From positions 27,994-91,993 of the forward strand of contig CAYQQR010000011.1 of assembly GCA_964420035.1 (NCBI GenBank): a stretch of 64,000 nt of DNA, given 5' to 3'. The stretch is from CAYQQR01 sp964420035 (GTDB lineage: Bacteria; Bacteroidota; Bacteroidia; Bacteroidales; SM23-62). Below are positions 19,033 through 29,249 of this stretch, piece after piece (the first letter of the stretch is position 1; each line of letters starts with the position of its first letter). Both the position numbers and the translations under genes were made by a program. The notes beneath the pieces were generated by a model that saw only the letters and a program-made list of their open reading frames with translations, had not been told where the DNA came from and made no database searches.

Positions 19033-20868
19033 TTAGTTATTTCCTTCCAGTTTTGAAAACTCAAGGCGGTTCAGGATACCCTCCTGCCCCGGAGCCGGGA
19101 TCAGCGCGCCGGGTATTTCCAGTTTCACAGATGCCGGTGCTTCCTCCAATCGGACCGGCTCAAAGCGGGTGGTGTCTTCCCACAAAGCAAAGAGGCTGTC
19201 CTTCCCCAGGGTCAATAATAGATCTTTTCGTATATCAGGGCATTGATCGAAAAATGCAGTTACGGCATATTTCCCGGATTCATGGACATGGATCTCATAT
19301 ACCGCGTACGCACCCTGCCGGTCCCAGCCCTTGAGCCTGTCAAAAGTACTTTTTAATCCTTCGGACGTTTCCCGGGGTGCCTTGCCCAATACCGGGCTAT
19401 GGGTCATTCCGTCCTTCCCGATAAGAAAAACAGGCATCCGGAAGGATCCATCCTCCCGGATTATGGAAGACCACCATGAATAAAGGCTGTCTTTCATCTC
19501 CAAAAATTCATCAGGAAATTCATACAACTGATTCTTGTTTTCCCCGGGATCCTTTTCCAGGTCAATAAACACGAATTGATTTACCGGATCGGGCATTCCT
19601 TCTGAAGGGCCCGGATTTAAGAGAAGTTTGAAACGCCGGTCCCTGACAGAAATGATCTGGTTTTCCGCTTTCATTTCCAGCTTGTCCGCAGGTCTTACCG
19701 GGCGATATTCATCCTTTACCCCATCGGGAGTCCAGGGCTTATCGGTGGGCGGCCAGCCGGGATTTGCATAATTGAAGCTTAATTTGTTCTTTTTCCGGAC
19801 TTTTCCCCTGATCAGGGATGCGAAACTGCTGCCGTCGAATTCCACCCCCGATGCACCGGGATCAAAGCCGGCCAGTTCCAGTAATGTCGGAGCAATATCA
19901 CAAATATCGCAAAGCTCATTGATCTTACCCGGGACGGTATGTCCTTTACGATAAACGAATAAGGGGGATTTGACCCCGTTCTCCCATATGTTGCCCTTGT
20001 GGCCCCGCAAATCATTTACATACCGTATCTCCCGGTCGGCATCGGTGAGGACATCGTTCAATACGGCCGGCCCATTATCGCTCATGAAGAATACATAAGT
20101 GTTTTCGGCCAACGGACTTGTGTCCAGGTAATTGAAAAAGCGGCCCAGGTGATAGTCGCAATGATCGACCATGGCATAAAGGGTAGACAGATTGGCTGAT
20201 AATCCTTTTTGCAGGTATTTCTGCACCAGGCTGTCGGGTGCGTCCAGGGGCGAATGGCAGGTAAGAAATGACAGATAAGCCAGGAACGGTTGATCCCTGG
20301 CCCCTTCAATGAATTCAATGGCCTGGTCCACGATCACCTGGTCGGCCCATACATCATATTGCACAGGCTTTCCGTTCATTAAGCCATCTGAATTTCTGTG
20401 CTGGTACAAGCGGGCCATGTAGGCCTCGTCAAATCCCCGCTCCCAGGGATAGTAGCCCGGGGTGTGACCCGAGTGCCACTTGCCCCAAATACCGGTACGG
20501 TAACCCTCATCCTTAAGCAAGTTGGCCATGGTCATTTCATCCAGGTTCAGGAAATCCTTTCCTCCATGCACATGAGACACCCCCGTCCGCGGAAAATGGC
20601 GACCGGTGAGCAAACTGGCCCGGGTGGGAGCACAAACCGGGTTGACACAGAAGTTGGCAAATTGCCGGGAAGCCCTTGCAAATCGGTCGATATTCGGAGT
20701 TTCAACCAGCTCATTGCCATGGACCCCAAGATCGGAATAACCGAGGTCGTCCAGCTGAATAATCACAAAATTGGGTTGAACAGCAGGCTCCTTATCACAG
20801 GAGGTTAATGCAGTAAATGCAGTCAATACACTCAAAGGTACCAGACAGGTGGTTCTTTTCATGGTCAT
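19033..20868 (-). CDS. Sulfatase lipoprotein (CAPTR type)
   Basis: 611 residues. An ATG at 20862 is an equally good start (MKRTTCLVPLS). Lipobox ALTSC puts the lipidated Cys at residue 24. The formylglycine motif is CAPTRASLLTG (Cys79); metal-binding IIQLDDLGYSDLG and GKWHSGHTPGYYPWERG are present. The C-terminal 150 residues form an extra beta-rich part. It is the first gene of the six-gene minus-strand operon, and its start codon lies within an 11-bp tandem repeat. Substrate unknown; an exo-acting polysaccharide sulfatase is likely from context. Confidence 0.9.
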   Translation of the reverse strand: MTMKRTTCLVPLSVLTAFTALTSCDKEPAVQPNFVIIQLDDLGYSDLGVHGNELVETPNIDRFARASRQFANFCVNPVCAPTRASLLTGRHFPRTGVSHVHGGKDFLNLDEMTMANLLKDEGYRTGIWGKWHSGHTPGYYPWERGFDEAYMARLYQHRNSDGLMNGKPVQYDVWADQVIVDQAIEFIEGARDQPFLAYLSFLTCHSPLDAPDSLVQKYLQKGLSANLSTLYAMVDHCDYHLGRFFNYLDTSPLAENTYVFFMSDNGPAVLNDVLTDADREIRYVNDLRGHKGNIWENGVKSPLFVYRKGHTVPGKINELCDICDIAPTLLELAGFDPGASGVEFDGSSFASLIRGKVRKKNKLSFNYANPGWPPTDKPWTPDGVKDEYRPVRPADKLEMKAENQIISVRDRRFKLLLNPGPSEGMPDPVNQFVFIDLEKDPGENKNQLYEFPDEFLEMKDSLYSWWSSIIREDGSFRMPVFLIGKDGMTHSPVLGKAPRETSEGLKSTFDRLKGWDRQGAYAVYEIHVHESGKYAVTAFFDQCPDIRKDLLLTLGKDSLFALWEDTTRFEPVRLEEAPASVKLEIPGALIPAPGQEGILNRLEFSKLEGNN

Positions 20869-20896
20869 ACGGTTGTCATGCAGTGGTCATGCAATT
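20864..20896. repeat. 11-bp tandem repeat, 3 units (GTCATACGGTT family)
   Basis: Units are GTCATACGGTT, GTCATGCAGTG and GTCATGCAATT, one DNA turn apart. The first unit contains the sulfatase start codon on the minus strand. The same family occurs four times at 40826-40869 and once at 44171-44181. Confidence 0.75.
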
Positions 20897-21110
20897 GTAA
20901 AACAATATATAAAAACCAGCCTGATTTTCCATTTTCCATCTTCCTTCTTACATTTTAAATCTCCACATCTCCACACCTCCACCAATAATATATACTCTTT
21001 TTAAATAACCATCCCCCGTAAGGGCTGAAGCCGGCTAATTTGTAAATGAAGTGTACCGGGTACAAAGAAGCACCAGATACCCGACCAACTACTAACTATA
21101 ACATTTTACG
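20897..21110. other. Divergent intergenic region
   Basis: This spacer separates the minus-strand sulfatase operon from the plus-strand giant glycosidase and should hold both promoters. It contains pyrimidine-rich words (ctccacatctccacacctccacc near 20960-20983) and taatttgtaaatg near 21037. No promoter pair with both boxes at correct spacing is clear. Confidence 0.4.
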
Positions 21111-24100
21111 ATGAATGCATCTCGGCTTTTCACCCTGCTGGTTGTAATTTCCTTTTCCAATTTTATTTACGCGCAAACCGGGAATGTTCTCTGGGAACAA
21201 TGGGACAACAAACCTGCTGATTTCACCGAACTGGCCGGCTGGACCGATCCCGATAACAGCCTTCTGCTCTCCAGTCTGGACGGTCCTTCCAACTGGGCAG
21301 ACAACTATGGCGCGAGGATCAGCGGTTATATCAAAGCGGATACCACCGGTTATTTTACTTTCTACCTGTCTTCCGATGACCAGGGACAGTTCCTGCTAAG
21401 TGACGGACTGGATGAGGATAATCTATCCTTGTTGTGCCAGGTGCCCGGCTATTCCAGCTATAAAGAATGGACCAAATATGAAGAACAAAAGTCGGAGCCG
21501 GCATATCTCCGGAAAAACGAGTGGTACTATTTTGAAGCCATGTTGATAGAGAACAGCGGCGGGGATCACATTGAAGTTGGATGGACCCGGCCCGGTGAAG
21601 AGGTTTCCACCATCACCATTATAGGATCCGCGTACCTTTCACAGGATCCGGTTGTCGATTCCACGGCTACCCTGATCAAAAAATTTGAATTCCGGGATTT
21701 GAGCTATCCCCAGTTCACCGACATCGACCCCGGTGCAGGCACCGTTGATATCGATGTACCCTATGGAACCGGCCTGACCGATCTCACTCCCGAAATCACC
21801 CTTTCTTATGGTGCAACGGTAAATCCTGGAAGCGAAGTCAGCCAGGATTTCTCAAATCCCGTTGTCTATACGGTAACCGCCCTCAAGGGAAATACGCGGG
21901 ACTATACAGTCACCGTAACGGAACTTCCCCTGCAAACGGGAAGCTCCATCTCCAATGTCCATCTGGAACCCCTGGACCAGGATGCTGTGGTCCATGAAGG
22001 AGAAAAGACCATCAGTTTCTGGTACTACGAAGGATACGATGAATCCCAAACCATAACCTTCGACCTCTCCCTCTACGCTGCAGCGGACATTGCATCAGGC
22101 AGCAGTTTTGGATTGGACGCCGTTCCTTCAACCATTAGGGTGACGGCCCAGGATGGCAGTCAGACCGTTTATACCGTTAATGTAAGCGTCCTTAAGGGGA
22201 TACAGGACTTCCGGGATGATTTCAGCACCAACCAGTATGTTTCCGGCTGGAAAAACACCCCGGCCTATGAATTTTCGCGTAACGCGGCCAACGAGGAACT
22301 GGATCTGCAAATGATCCCGGTAAATTGGGCGGATACCCGTTTCAACTTTCCGGATACCCTTAATTTACACCGGTATCCACTGATCCGCTTCAGGTTAAAG
22401 ACCGATAAGATCATCATTAAAGACGGCCTCAGGTTCAGGCTGATCGATATCAACGGACATAATAACACCCATTGGAAAAACAGGGACCTCGAAACTTACA
22501 AGATCACGACCATCAACGAGTTTATTGAGCTGAGTACCGACTTTACAGGCAATATCATTTACAATAATGAAGAGGATGAACTGGACCTGGGGCAAATAAC
22601 GGCCATGTATTTCGACGTGAACCGGGGCAATACAGCCGATGGGAAAGGAAGCGATGCCTTTATCAATATTGACGACTTCCAGGTGGGTGCTGAAGCCTTA
22701 CCCAACAACAAGCCCCTTATTGATGCGGTAAAGAATCCTCCTTATATCTATATTGGTGACGGACAGCAAAGCCTTGACCTGACAGGTATTGACGACGGCA
22801 ACCCGGAAAGGGATGAAAACCTTAACCTGACGGTTCGCAATTCCAACCCGGCTGTGGTCACCATCGACCAGGTCAACTATGACGGCAGTTCTTCAGAAGG
22901 AAGCATTCAATACAGTCCTGCCGGCACAAACGGTTTTGCAGAGATCACCGTGGTGGTGCAGGATGACCGGGGAACCGCTTTCTCGGGTGATTCGGATACC
23001 GATTCCACCAAATTCATTGTTGAGATCAGGGATCCCGATCCTTCAGCCAACAATATACCCACTTTCGGTTCTCCCGAAGATCCCTGGGTTTACGCGAACA
23101 CGGGGCAGAATGTCATTATCATACCGCGAGTGGATGACGGAGATGCCGGCAAGGTCCAGGACCTTAGCTTTACCCCAACCTCACAGGATATGGATATGCT
23201 TGTTGTGGATTCCGTAGTATATGTACCCGGTGATCACTTGGCCCTGATGTACATTACAGAAAAAGGTCAGGCCGGCCCTGTTTCCATCGATCTTAGCTGC
23301 CAGGATGAGGAAGATATCGCCGGGGGAGGTTCCAATATATTCTCTGCCGTTTTTTCTTTAGAAATCAGGAATTTCGATAACCCGGGAGTTCTTTACTACG
23401 CGACTGATGTTGCCCACTGGCAGGATATGCCCTATGGTGAAAATCCCGGCATTCAGGAAGGCTCGAAAATTATACTGCCTGCGGCCCAGTCAGACAATAC
23501 CTGGGACCAGGATTTCTTCTGGGGCGTAATGAAGGGATACCTGACACCTGAGGTTACAGGCGACTATATCTTTGAAACCACCGACCACGAAGGATCATTC
23601 CTGTATCTGAGCACGGACATATCTCCTTCCAATATTCCCGGGGAGGCGAATCCGACGGCACAATGGGAGGTTCCCTCCGGTCCCATCGAATTGCAGGCCG
23701 GGAAAACCTATTATTTCGAAGCCTACCATAAGGAGATCGTATATGACTATAATTTCAGTATCCTGTGGACCGGTCCCGGAATTGCCAGGCAGGTGATCAG
23801 TGGCGAGTACCTGACCGTGGATCTGGATCTGGAGCTTCCGACAAAACCCTTAAATGCCGGTATAACGATACGGGGGACCAACGATGTGATAATCGTCTGG
23901 GATGCTGCCTGCGATAACCGGGGGATTTCTGGATATAATGTCTACCCGGAAGGTTATCAGGTAAATGATGAAGTAATCGGCAAGCTTAAGTATAAGGTAA
24001 CCGGACTGGAACCTGAACATGAATACTCAGTTGCGGTACGCGCCATGGACCGCTTCGGAAATCTTTCCATCCCATCGGATATCCTGACCTTCACCACTTA

Positions 24101-26879
24101 TCCGGAAGATAACCAGCCTCCGACAAAACCTGAAAATCTCAGTCTTGTGAACGTCACCGGGATGGCTATTGAACTGGCATGGGATCCGGCAACAGACGGT
24201 GAAACCGAAGTAAGGGGTTATAACATTTACCTGGATGGCGGAATAGAGCCGGTTAATGAAGAGATCATCAATGATACTTCCTATAATATTATTGGACTTA
24301 CTCAGGAAACTGCTTACAGCATTACCGTTACTTCAGTGGATGTCGCTTACAATGAATCCGTTCCCGGTACGCCCCTCCTGCAAAGCACCTCGAAGTTTGA
24401 TCCAATGGATAACAGTGACGGGATCAAAAAAGGAAGAGCCTTTGCCCTGCTTGAAACCAGGAGTCATTTTCCAGGTTTTGCATTAAATATCGGTTATGAG
24501 CAAAGCAGCCTGGCACGATCCAACAGGGCTTCCCACGCCGGTTTCGAAAACCCGGCCTTTGCCTCGGCCAGTACCAGGGAAAAATTACAGGCCCTTGATA
24601 AAGATCGTGCCGACAACATGATATACAACATCGAAACAACGGATATTTACCGGGGGAATCATTCTGTTGAATTACAGGGTAGCAACGGGGCCTGGTTCAG
24701 GAACCAGTTCAAATCCATCGTTAACAAGAAATACGATTACTTTGCACGCTTCGCCATGAAGAAAGGGGATGATTTCGACGGCTCCGTGAAGGTCAAGGTG
24801 TACGGCCAGTATGTCACCGTCCTGACCGAGCAGAGCTTCACGCCGGAAGAAGACTGGAAAGAATTTGTCCTGCCTTTTTCTACAGACTATGACGGCGGTA
24901 ACGGTAACTGGAGAATTGATTTCACTATCCAGGGAAGCGGCGGAACCTTTTATCTTGATAACGTGGAATTCCATAATGCCGATTTCTACGACTCTACGGC
25001 TACGACCAGCAAGATCAAGGAGATCCTCGAAGAATTCAGTCCATCGGGAATTCGCTGGGGCGGTATCGGTGCCAATTACAAAGAACTGGCCCATTGCACC
25101 GGGCCCGACCCGGATGTTACGCTCAGTTATGCAGATTTCATGGCCCTGGCCAATCATGTGAATGCCTGGGGCCTTTTCTCCCTGGGCGTAGGTGAAGGAA
25201 AGGATTGGTACACAGAACCCGCTACCTCCGCTCATTTCCTTGAATACCTGGGCGGACCGGAAGGTACGGCCTGGGGAGCTGTTAGAGCTTCTGAAGGCTA
25301 TGATAATCTCCTGGCTGAAAGTCCGGGCGTCGTACTCGAATACGGAAATGAAGTATGGGGTTTCGGCAGTCATGGATGCGGGAACTTTACCGGCATGACC
25401 CAGTATGCCGCATGGGCCAGCGGTGTGATCAGCGAACACGTGCTCACCTCACCCTATTATGATGAGCAGAAGATCTTCACCTCACTCAGCGGAAGGAACC
25501 CGGATCCTCCGTCAAGTTACGGGGTTAACCGGGATGTATTCAAAGGAGATGACGGAAGCGCGGACTGGGTTTCCATTTCCGGCTACATGGGCGGGAACCT
25601 GAATTACGATCCCGACGTACCCACGGGAGATTCTGAACTGGAATATCACCAGGATAGCTACAGGGTCACGCGTGATAAACTGAGAGGGATTCCCGAGACC
25701 ATGAAACAGATGTTCGAGCAATCCGCGAGAAGACTCCCCATGTACATGTATGAGGGGAACATGACCAAGGATGTTTATAATGGCAGGCTGGGACAAGCGG
25801 TTAGTTTTATCGATTATTATACAAGCGTATGCAGGGCAGGCGTTACGATACCGGTTCTGTTTCATCTGACGGGTGGTCAGTGGCGGTTGATCGAGGACCG
25901 TATCGATTTCAAGAAACTGCCCATGTACAACATGGCAGGCCTGATGAACAAATACTGTAAAGGGAGCATGTTATCTTCGGGTTTCACCTCTTCTGAACAA
26001 CTTACGGTCGGGGACAATCCGATCGGATTGTCCTCAGTGGGTGTGCATACCTTTACGAACGATACGGTCTTCACAGTAGTTCTGTTTGGAAGGGATTTTG
26101 AGAATGATTTTGTCGTTCAGCTGGATATTCCGGATGGCATTGGTGCAGGCAACACCGCTAAAATATTCACCCTTAGCGGGGAAAGTTTCAGTACCAAGGA
26201 TCACACCATAACGGAAGAAACCCTGACAGGTTTTGGAGACAGTTTGATCGTGAATGTACCCAAATACAGCATGGTACTGATCACCTTCAGGTGTGACGAC
26301 CAGGAACTGGAAGCCGGTCTTGGCGACTATGAATACACAAAAGTCAGCAACATCACGGCCACCACCGAATCAGGCAACCATTTTATCGATACGGATAAAG
26401 GCTACCTGAAGCTCATCGCCCTGGTGGAACCTGAAGATGCATTGTATAAAGGTGTATCCTGGTCCTTGGTTCAGAATGATGTCAATGCGGTCATCAATTT
26501 CGTTGAGCGCCTGCTTGCATCCGGGGAAAGTGACGGGAACGGCACCCTTATCGTCCGGGCCACGGCCAGGGATGGTTCAGGGGTTTACGACGACCTGGAA
26601 GTGACGATCACCAACCAGGTAAGTACAGGTATCGAGGACCGGGATGCCATGGTTCCTTCGGTTTATCCTGTACCTGCCAAGGACAGGCTTTATCTGAGTC
26701 TGCCCGGCAACCGGGGTTCAGATATTGAGATATTCGACATGAACGGTCGAAGCATGCTGAAAAGGGAAATACATGCAGAAGATCATCAGCTGGATATTTC
26801 AAATTATAAAGAGGGGATCTATTTCATCAGGATCAGTCACAATAAGGAACTGATCATGTTGCGATTCGTGAAGGAATAA
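21111..26879 (+). CDS. Giant T9SS-exported multidomain glycosidase (GH51/GH39-like barrel)
   Basis: 1,922 residues. Signal peptide 1-22; PA14-like domain about 25-185; two cadherin-like/DUF5018-type sandwiches about 185-360; a beta-sandwich beginning FRDDFSTNQYVSGWKN about 365-530; further cadherin-like repeats to about 755; a second PA14-like domain 760-903; two fibronectin III domains about 905-1095. A CBM-like sandwich and a TIM-barrel region follow about 1120-1740, with VLEYGNEVWGFG near 1410 resembling the acid/base GNE of clan GH-A arabinofuranosidases. An Ig-like domain and a Por/T9SS sorting domain (PVPAKDRLYLSLPGN ... YFIRISHNKE) close the protein. It is probably surface-bound or secreted; arabinofuranosidase activity is a guess. 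Confidence 0.8.
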   Translation: MNASRLFTLLVVISFSNFIYAQTGNVLWEQWDNKPADFTELAGWTDPDNSLLLSSLDGPSNWADNYGARISGYIKADTTGYFTFYLSSDDQGQFLLSDGLDEDNLSLLCQVPGYSSYKEWTKYEEQKSEPAYLRKNEWYYFEAMLIENSGGDHIEVGWTRPGEEVSTITIIGSAYLSQDPVVDSTATLIKKFEFRDLSYPQFTDIDPGAGTVDIDVPYGTGLTDLTPEITLSYGATVNPGSEVSQDFSNPVVYTVTALKGNTRDYTVTVTELPLQTGSSISNVHLEPLDQDAVVHEGEKTISFWYYEGYDESQTITFDLSLYAAADIASGSSFGLDAVPSTIRVTAQDGSQTVYTVNVSVLKGIQDFRDDFSTNQYVSGWKNTPAYEFSRNAANEELDLQMIPVNWADTRFNFPDTLNLHRYPLIRFRLKTDKIIIKDGLRFRLIDINGHNNTHWKNRDLETYKITTINEFIELSTDFTGNIIYNNEEDELDLGQITAMYFDVNRGNTADGKGSDAFINIDDFQVGAEALPNNKPLIDAVKNPPYIYIGDGQQSLDLTGIDDGNPERDENLNLTVRNSNPAVVTIDQVNYDGSSSEGSIQYSPAGTNGFAEITVVVQDDRGTAFSGDSDTDSTKFIVEIRDPDPSANNIPTFGSPEDPWVYANTGQNVIIIPRVDDGDAGKVQDLSFTPTSQDMDMLVVDSVVYVPGDHLALMYITEKGQAGPVSIDLSCQDEEDIAGGGSNIFSAVFSLEIRNFDNPGVLYYATDVAHWQDMPYGENPGIQEGSKIILPAAQSDNTWDQDFFWGVMKGYLTPEVTGDYIFETTDHEGSFLYLSTDISPSNIPGEANPTAQWEVPSGPIELQAGKTYYFEAYHKEIVYDYNFSILWTGPGIARQVISGEYLTVDLDLELPTKPLNAGITIRGTNDVIIVWDAACDNRGISGYNVYPEGYQVNDEVIGKLKYKVTGLEPEHEYSVAVRAMDRFGNLSIPSDILTFTTYPEDNQPPTKPENLSLVNVTGMAIELAWDPATDGETEVRGYNIYLDGGIEPVNEEIINDTSYNIIGLTQETAYSITVTSVDVAYNESVPGTPLLQSTSKFDPMDNSDGIKKGRAFALLETRSHFPGFALNIGYEQSSLARSNRASHAGFENPAFASASTREKLQALDKDRADNMIYNIETTDIYRGNHSVELQGSNGAWFRNQFKSIVNKKYDYFARFAMKKGDDFDGSVKVKVYGQYVTVLTEQSFTPEEDWKEFVLPFSTDYDGGNGNWRIDFTIQGSGGTFYLDNVEFHNADFYDSTATTSKIKEILEEFSPSGIRWGGIGANYKELAHCTGPDPDVTLSYADFMALANHVNAWGLFSLGVGEGKDWYTEPATSAHFLEYLGGPEGTAWGAVRASEGYDNLLAESPGVVLEYGNEVWGFGSHGCGNFTGMTQYAAWASGVISEHVLTSPYYDEQKIFTSLSGRNPDPPSSYGVNRDVFKGDDGSADWVSISGYMGGNLNYDPDVPTGDSELEYHQDSYRVTRDKLRGIPETMKQMFEQSARRLPMYMYEGNMTKDVYNGRLGQAVSFIDYYTSVCRAGVTIPVLFHLTGGQWRLIEDRIDFKKLPMYNMAGLMNKYCKGSMLSSGFTSSEQLTVGDNPIGLSSVGVHTFTNDTVFTVVLFGRDFENDFVVQLDIPDGIGAGNTAKIFTLSGESFSTKDHTITEETLTGFGDSLIVNVPKYSMVLITFRCDDQELEAGLGDYEYTKVSNITATTESGNHFIDTDKGYLKLIALVEPEDALYKGVSWSLVQNDVNAVINFVERLLASGESDGNGTLIVRATARDGSGVYDDLEVTITNQVSTGIEDRDAMVPSVYPVPAKDRLYLSLPGNRGSDIEIFDMNGRSMLKREIHAEDHQLDISNYKEGIYFIRISHNKELIMLRFVKE

Positions 26880-26887
26880 TAAAGGCT

Positions 26888-27874
26888 TTACCAGCGGTAC
26901 TTGTAATATTCCACATCAGGGTGGATATCCGGCTCAGCCAGGTATGCCACCCTTTTTGTTATTGCTTCCCGTTCTTCTTCCGTAAGTCCGGCAAAACTCC
27001 TGACGTGTGCAATCCTTTCTTTTAATTGCTCCAGGTTGTCGAAACCGGCAATAAGGGTACTGACTGGAAGGGACAATACAAAATGATGTAATTCCCTCAT
27101 GCTCAGCTTCCCGGATTTCACAGCAGTTTGGATAAGCTCGCCGTTGGCGGCGGTTTTCATGGCCAGGATCCCCATATTCTTTTGGATCAGAGCAGGCATG
27201 ATCTCTTTTATGAAACTATGATTACTGGGATCCAAAACATTGACGGGCATTTGACAGGTCTGTAACACATCGGTGATCTCCAGCATGCGCTTGTGTGCCG
27301 AGAGTTCACGGTGACCGGAAAAGCCAATGTGTCTTACCTTACCTTCTTCACGGGCCTTGAGCAGGTATTCGAGTACCCCGTTCTCAATACGGTGATCCAC
27401 ATCACCTGCATCCGATACGGAATGGATCTGCCAGAGGTCCAGGTAATCCGTTTTCATTCTCCTCAGGGAGCCTTCCAAATGTTCCCGGGCCGTCCTGGCA
27501 TCTCTTGCACGGGTTTTGGTCATCAGGTAAGCCACATCCCTGTATTTCGGGGTCAGAATTTTTCCATAAAGTTCTTCGCTTCTTCCTCCGGAATAAGACT
27601 CCGCGGTATCGAAAAACCGTACCCCTTGCTCGAGTGCATATTCCAGGGCCTCCTGGGCATCCCTGTCAGAAAACTTCGCCCGCGTGTGAAATCCGCCCAA
27701 TCCGAAGATGGTTACTTTTTCACCTGTATTTCCCAATATACGCGTGGGCATAAGCTCTCCCAGCCTGTCTCTTGTTCCGGTTGTCAACCCGGTCATCCCG
27801 GCAAGCAGGCTGGCGGGTATACTCAGCAATGCTGCACTGCCTGTAAGTCTGTATAAGAAATCCCTTCTCTTCAT
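26888..27874 (-). CDS. Tat-exported aldo/keto reductase
   Basis: 328 residues from the ATG at 27874. The longer frame starts with TTG and lacks a reason. The N-terminus MKRRDFLYRLTGSAALLSIPASLLAG is a twin-arginine signal, implying export with cofactor bound. The aldo/keto reductase barrel shows FFDTAESYSGGRSEE (catalytic Asp and Tyr), LMTKTRA (Lys) and LWQIHSVSD (His). It is the last gene of the GH78-GH106-kynureninase operon, 88 nt after kynU. A role in oxidising or reducing free sugars is inferred from neighbours. Confidence 0.9.
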   Translation of the reverse strand: MKRRDFLYRLTGSAALLSIPASLLAGMTGLTTGTRDRLGELMPTRILGNTGEKVTIFGLGGFHTRAKFSDRDAQEALEYALEQGVRFFDTAESYSGGRSEELYGKILTPKYRDVAYLMTKTRARDARTAREHLEGSLRRMKTDYLDLWQIHSVSDAGDVDHRIENGVLEYLLKAREEGKVRHIGFSGHRELSAHKRMLEITDVLQTCQMPVNVLDPSNHSFIKEIMPALIQKNMGILAMKTAANGELIQTAVKSGKLSMRELHHFVLSLPVSTLIAGFDNLEQLKERIAHVRSFAGLTEEEREAITKRVAYLAEPDIHPDVEYYKYRW

Positions 27875-27962
27875 TATTTTTCCATATTGCAGGGTAAACA
27901 AGTTATAAATGCGAATTGTTTAAAGGAGCATCCAAATGTTAAGACGTATTCAGATATGAATA

Positions 27963-29249
27963 CTAGGTGACCGTATTTCGCCGGGAGGAAAAAAGCAAAT
28001 ATTCTTTTCCACTGATGACCTTCCTTATTCTTTCTGCGGTGGTATAAAGTTCCCGGTAGGTATTGTATAAGGGGGCAATGCCCAGCCGGAGAATATCGGG
28101 AGCCCTGAAGTCGGCGATAATTTTCAAGCCTTCCTTGTCCCCTTTGATCATTGCCTGTGCGATGCGATAAGCCTCCGGATGCCTAAGCGCCAGGTGGGAG
28201 CCCCGGTAGCCGGGGTCCGCCGGGGAAGCCAACGATATCCCCAGGTCTTCCAGTTGTTCCTTAACCAGAAAGCGTAAATACTCGGTGAGCTGCACAGACT
28301 GTTCCCGTATAAGATCAAGGCCGGCCTCCAGGATCATATCCAGGCCCGGTTCAACGGCGCGCATGGAAAGCACCGGGGGGGTACCTACCTGAAAACGGTT
28401 TATATTTCCGGCCGGCTGGTAACGGAGCTTGAAATCAAATGGATCTCCTGATGAGAACCAGCCCCGGACCGGGTTGACAAGCCGTTCCTGAAGGTCTTTA
28501 CGCACGTATAGATAAGCAGGGGCACCCGGTCCGCCATTCAGGTATTTGTAGGTGCATCCCACGGCCAGGTCGGCACGGCAGGAATTCAGCTTCACCGGGG
28601 TGATCCCGGCCGAATGGCTCAGATCCCACAACACCAGGCTGCCATGCCTGTGTGCTTCACGGGTGATCTTTTCGATATCGTATTGGTAGGCAGATTTAAA
28701 ACAGACGTGGCTGAGGCATACCAGGGCGGTGTGTTCATCGACAGAATCCAGGATCCTGTCAACATCCGGAATGAGTCCGTCCCCCGAAGCTACAGTCACG
28801 AGTTCCGCTTCCGGCCTGACCTTTTCCGTGATCCCCTGAAGGATATACAGGTCCGAAGGAAAATTGGTATCATCGGTGAGGATCCGGTTCCGCCCTTGCT
28901 GATAATCAAGAGCTGCAAAGGCCAGCTTATACAAATTGGTGGAAGTGGCTTCCGTAACCACCACCTCATCGGGACCGGCCCCGATGATGAGTGCCAGTTT
29001 TTCACCCAGGCGGTGCGGAAGATCATACCAGTTCCGGTTCCAGCTGGTGATCAGTGCCGACCCCCATTCCTCGTCCACTGTCTTTTTCAAAAGATCACGG
29101 GTTTTCAGGGGAAGCCGGCCCAGGGAATTTCCATCCAGGTAGATCAAACGGTCATCGGGAATGTAGAAAGCATCCCTGTATGTTCTCAGAGGATTTTCTT
29201 CATCCAGTGACCGGGCATATTTCTCACCCTGCCGGAATGCCCTTTTCAT
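27963..29249 (-). CDS. kynU: Kynureninase
   Basis: 428 residues, full length, cytoplasmic. This PLP enzyme splits L-kynurenine to anthranilate and alanine (or 3-hydroxykynurenine to 3-hydroxyanthranilate). Visible are FYIPDDRLIYLDGNSLGRLP at the N-terminus, the cofactor-pocket run WDLSHSAGITPVKL, and the Schiff-base Lys in GCTYKYLNGGPGAPAYLY. The start overlaps the stop of the upstream GH106-like gene by 4 nt (ATGA), so it is translationally coupled to a glycosidase. No other kynurenine-pathway gene lies nearby, which makes the context odd. Confidence 0.95.
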   Translation of the reverse strand: MKRAFRQGEKYARSLDEENPLRTYRDAFYIPDDRLIYLDGNSLGRLPLKTRDLLKKTVDEEWGSALITSWNRNWYDLPHRLGEKLALIIGAGPDEVVVTEATSTNLYKLAFAALDYQQGRNRILTDDTNFPSDLYILQGITEKVRPEAELVTVASGDGLIPDVDRILDSVDEHTALVCLSHVCFKSAYQYDIEKITREAHRHGSLVLWDLSHSAGITPVKLNSCRADLAVGCTYKYLNGGPGAPAYLYVRKDLQERLVNPVRGWFSSGDPFDFKLRYQPAGNINRFQVGTPPVLSMRAVEPGLDMILEAGLDLIREQSVQLTEYLRFLVKEQLEDLGISLASPADPGYRGSHLALRHPEAYRIAQAMIKGDKEGLKIIADFRAPDILRLGIAPLYNTYRELYTTAERIRKVISGKEYLLFSSRRNTVT

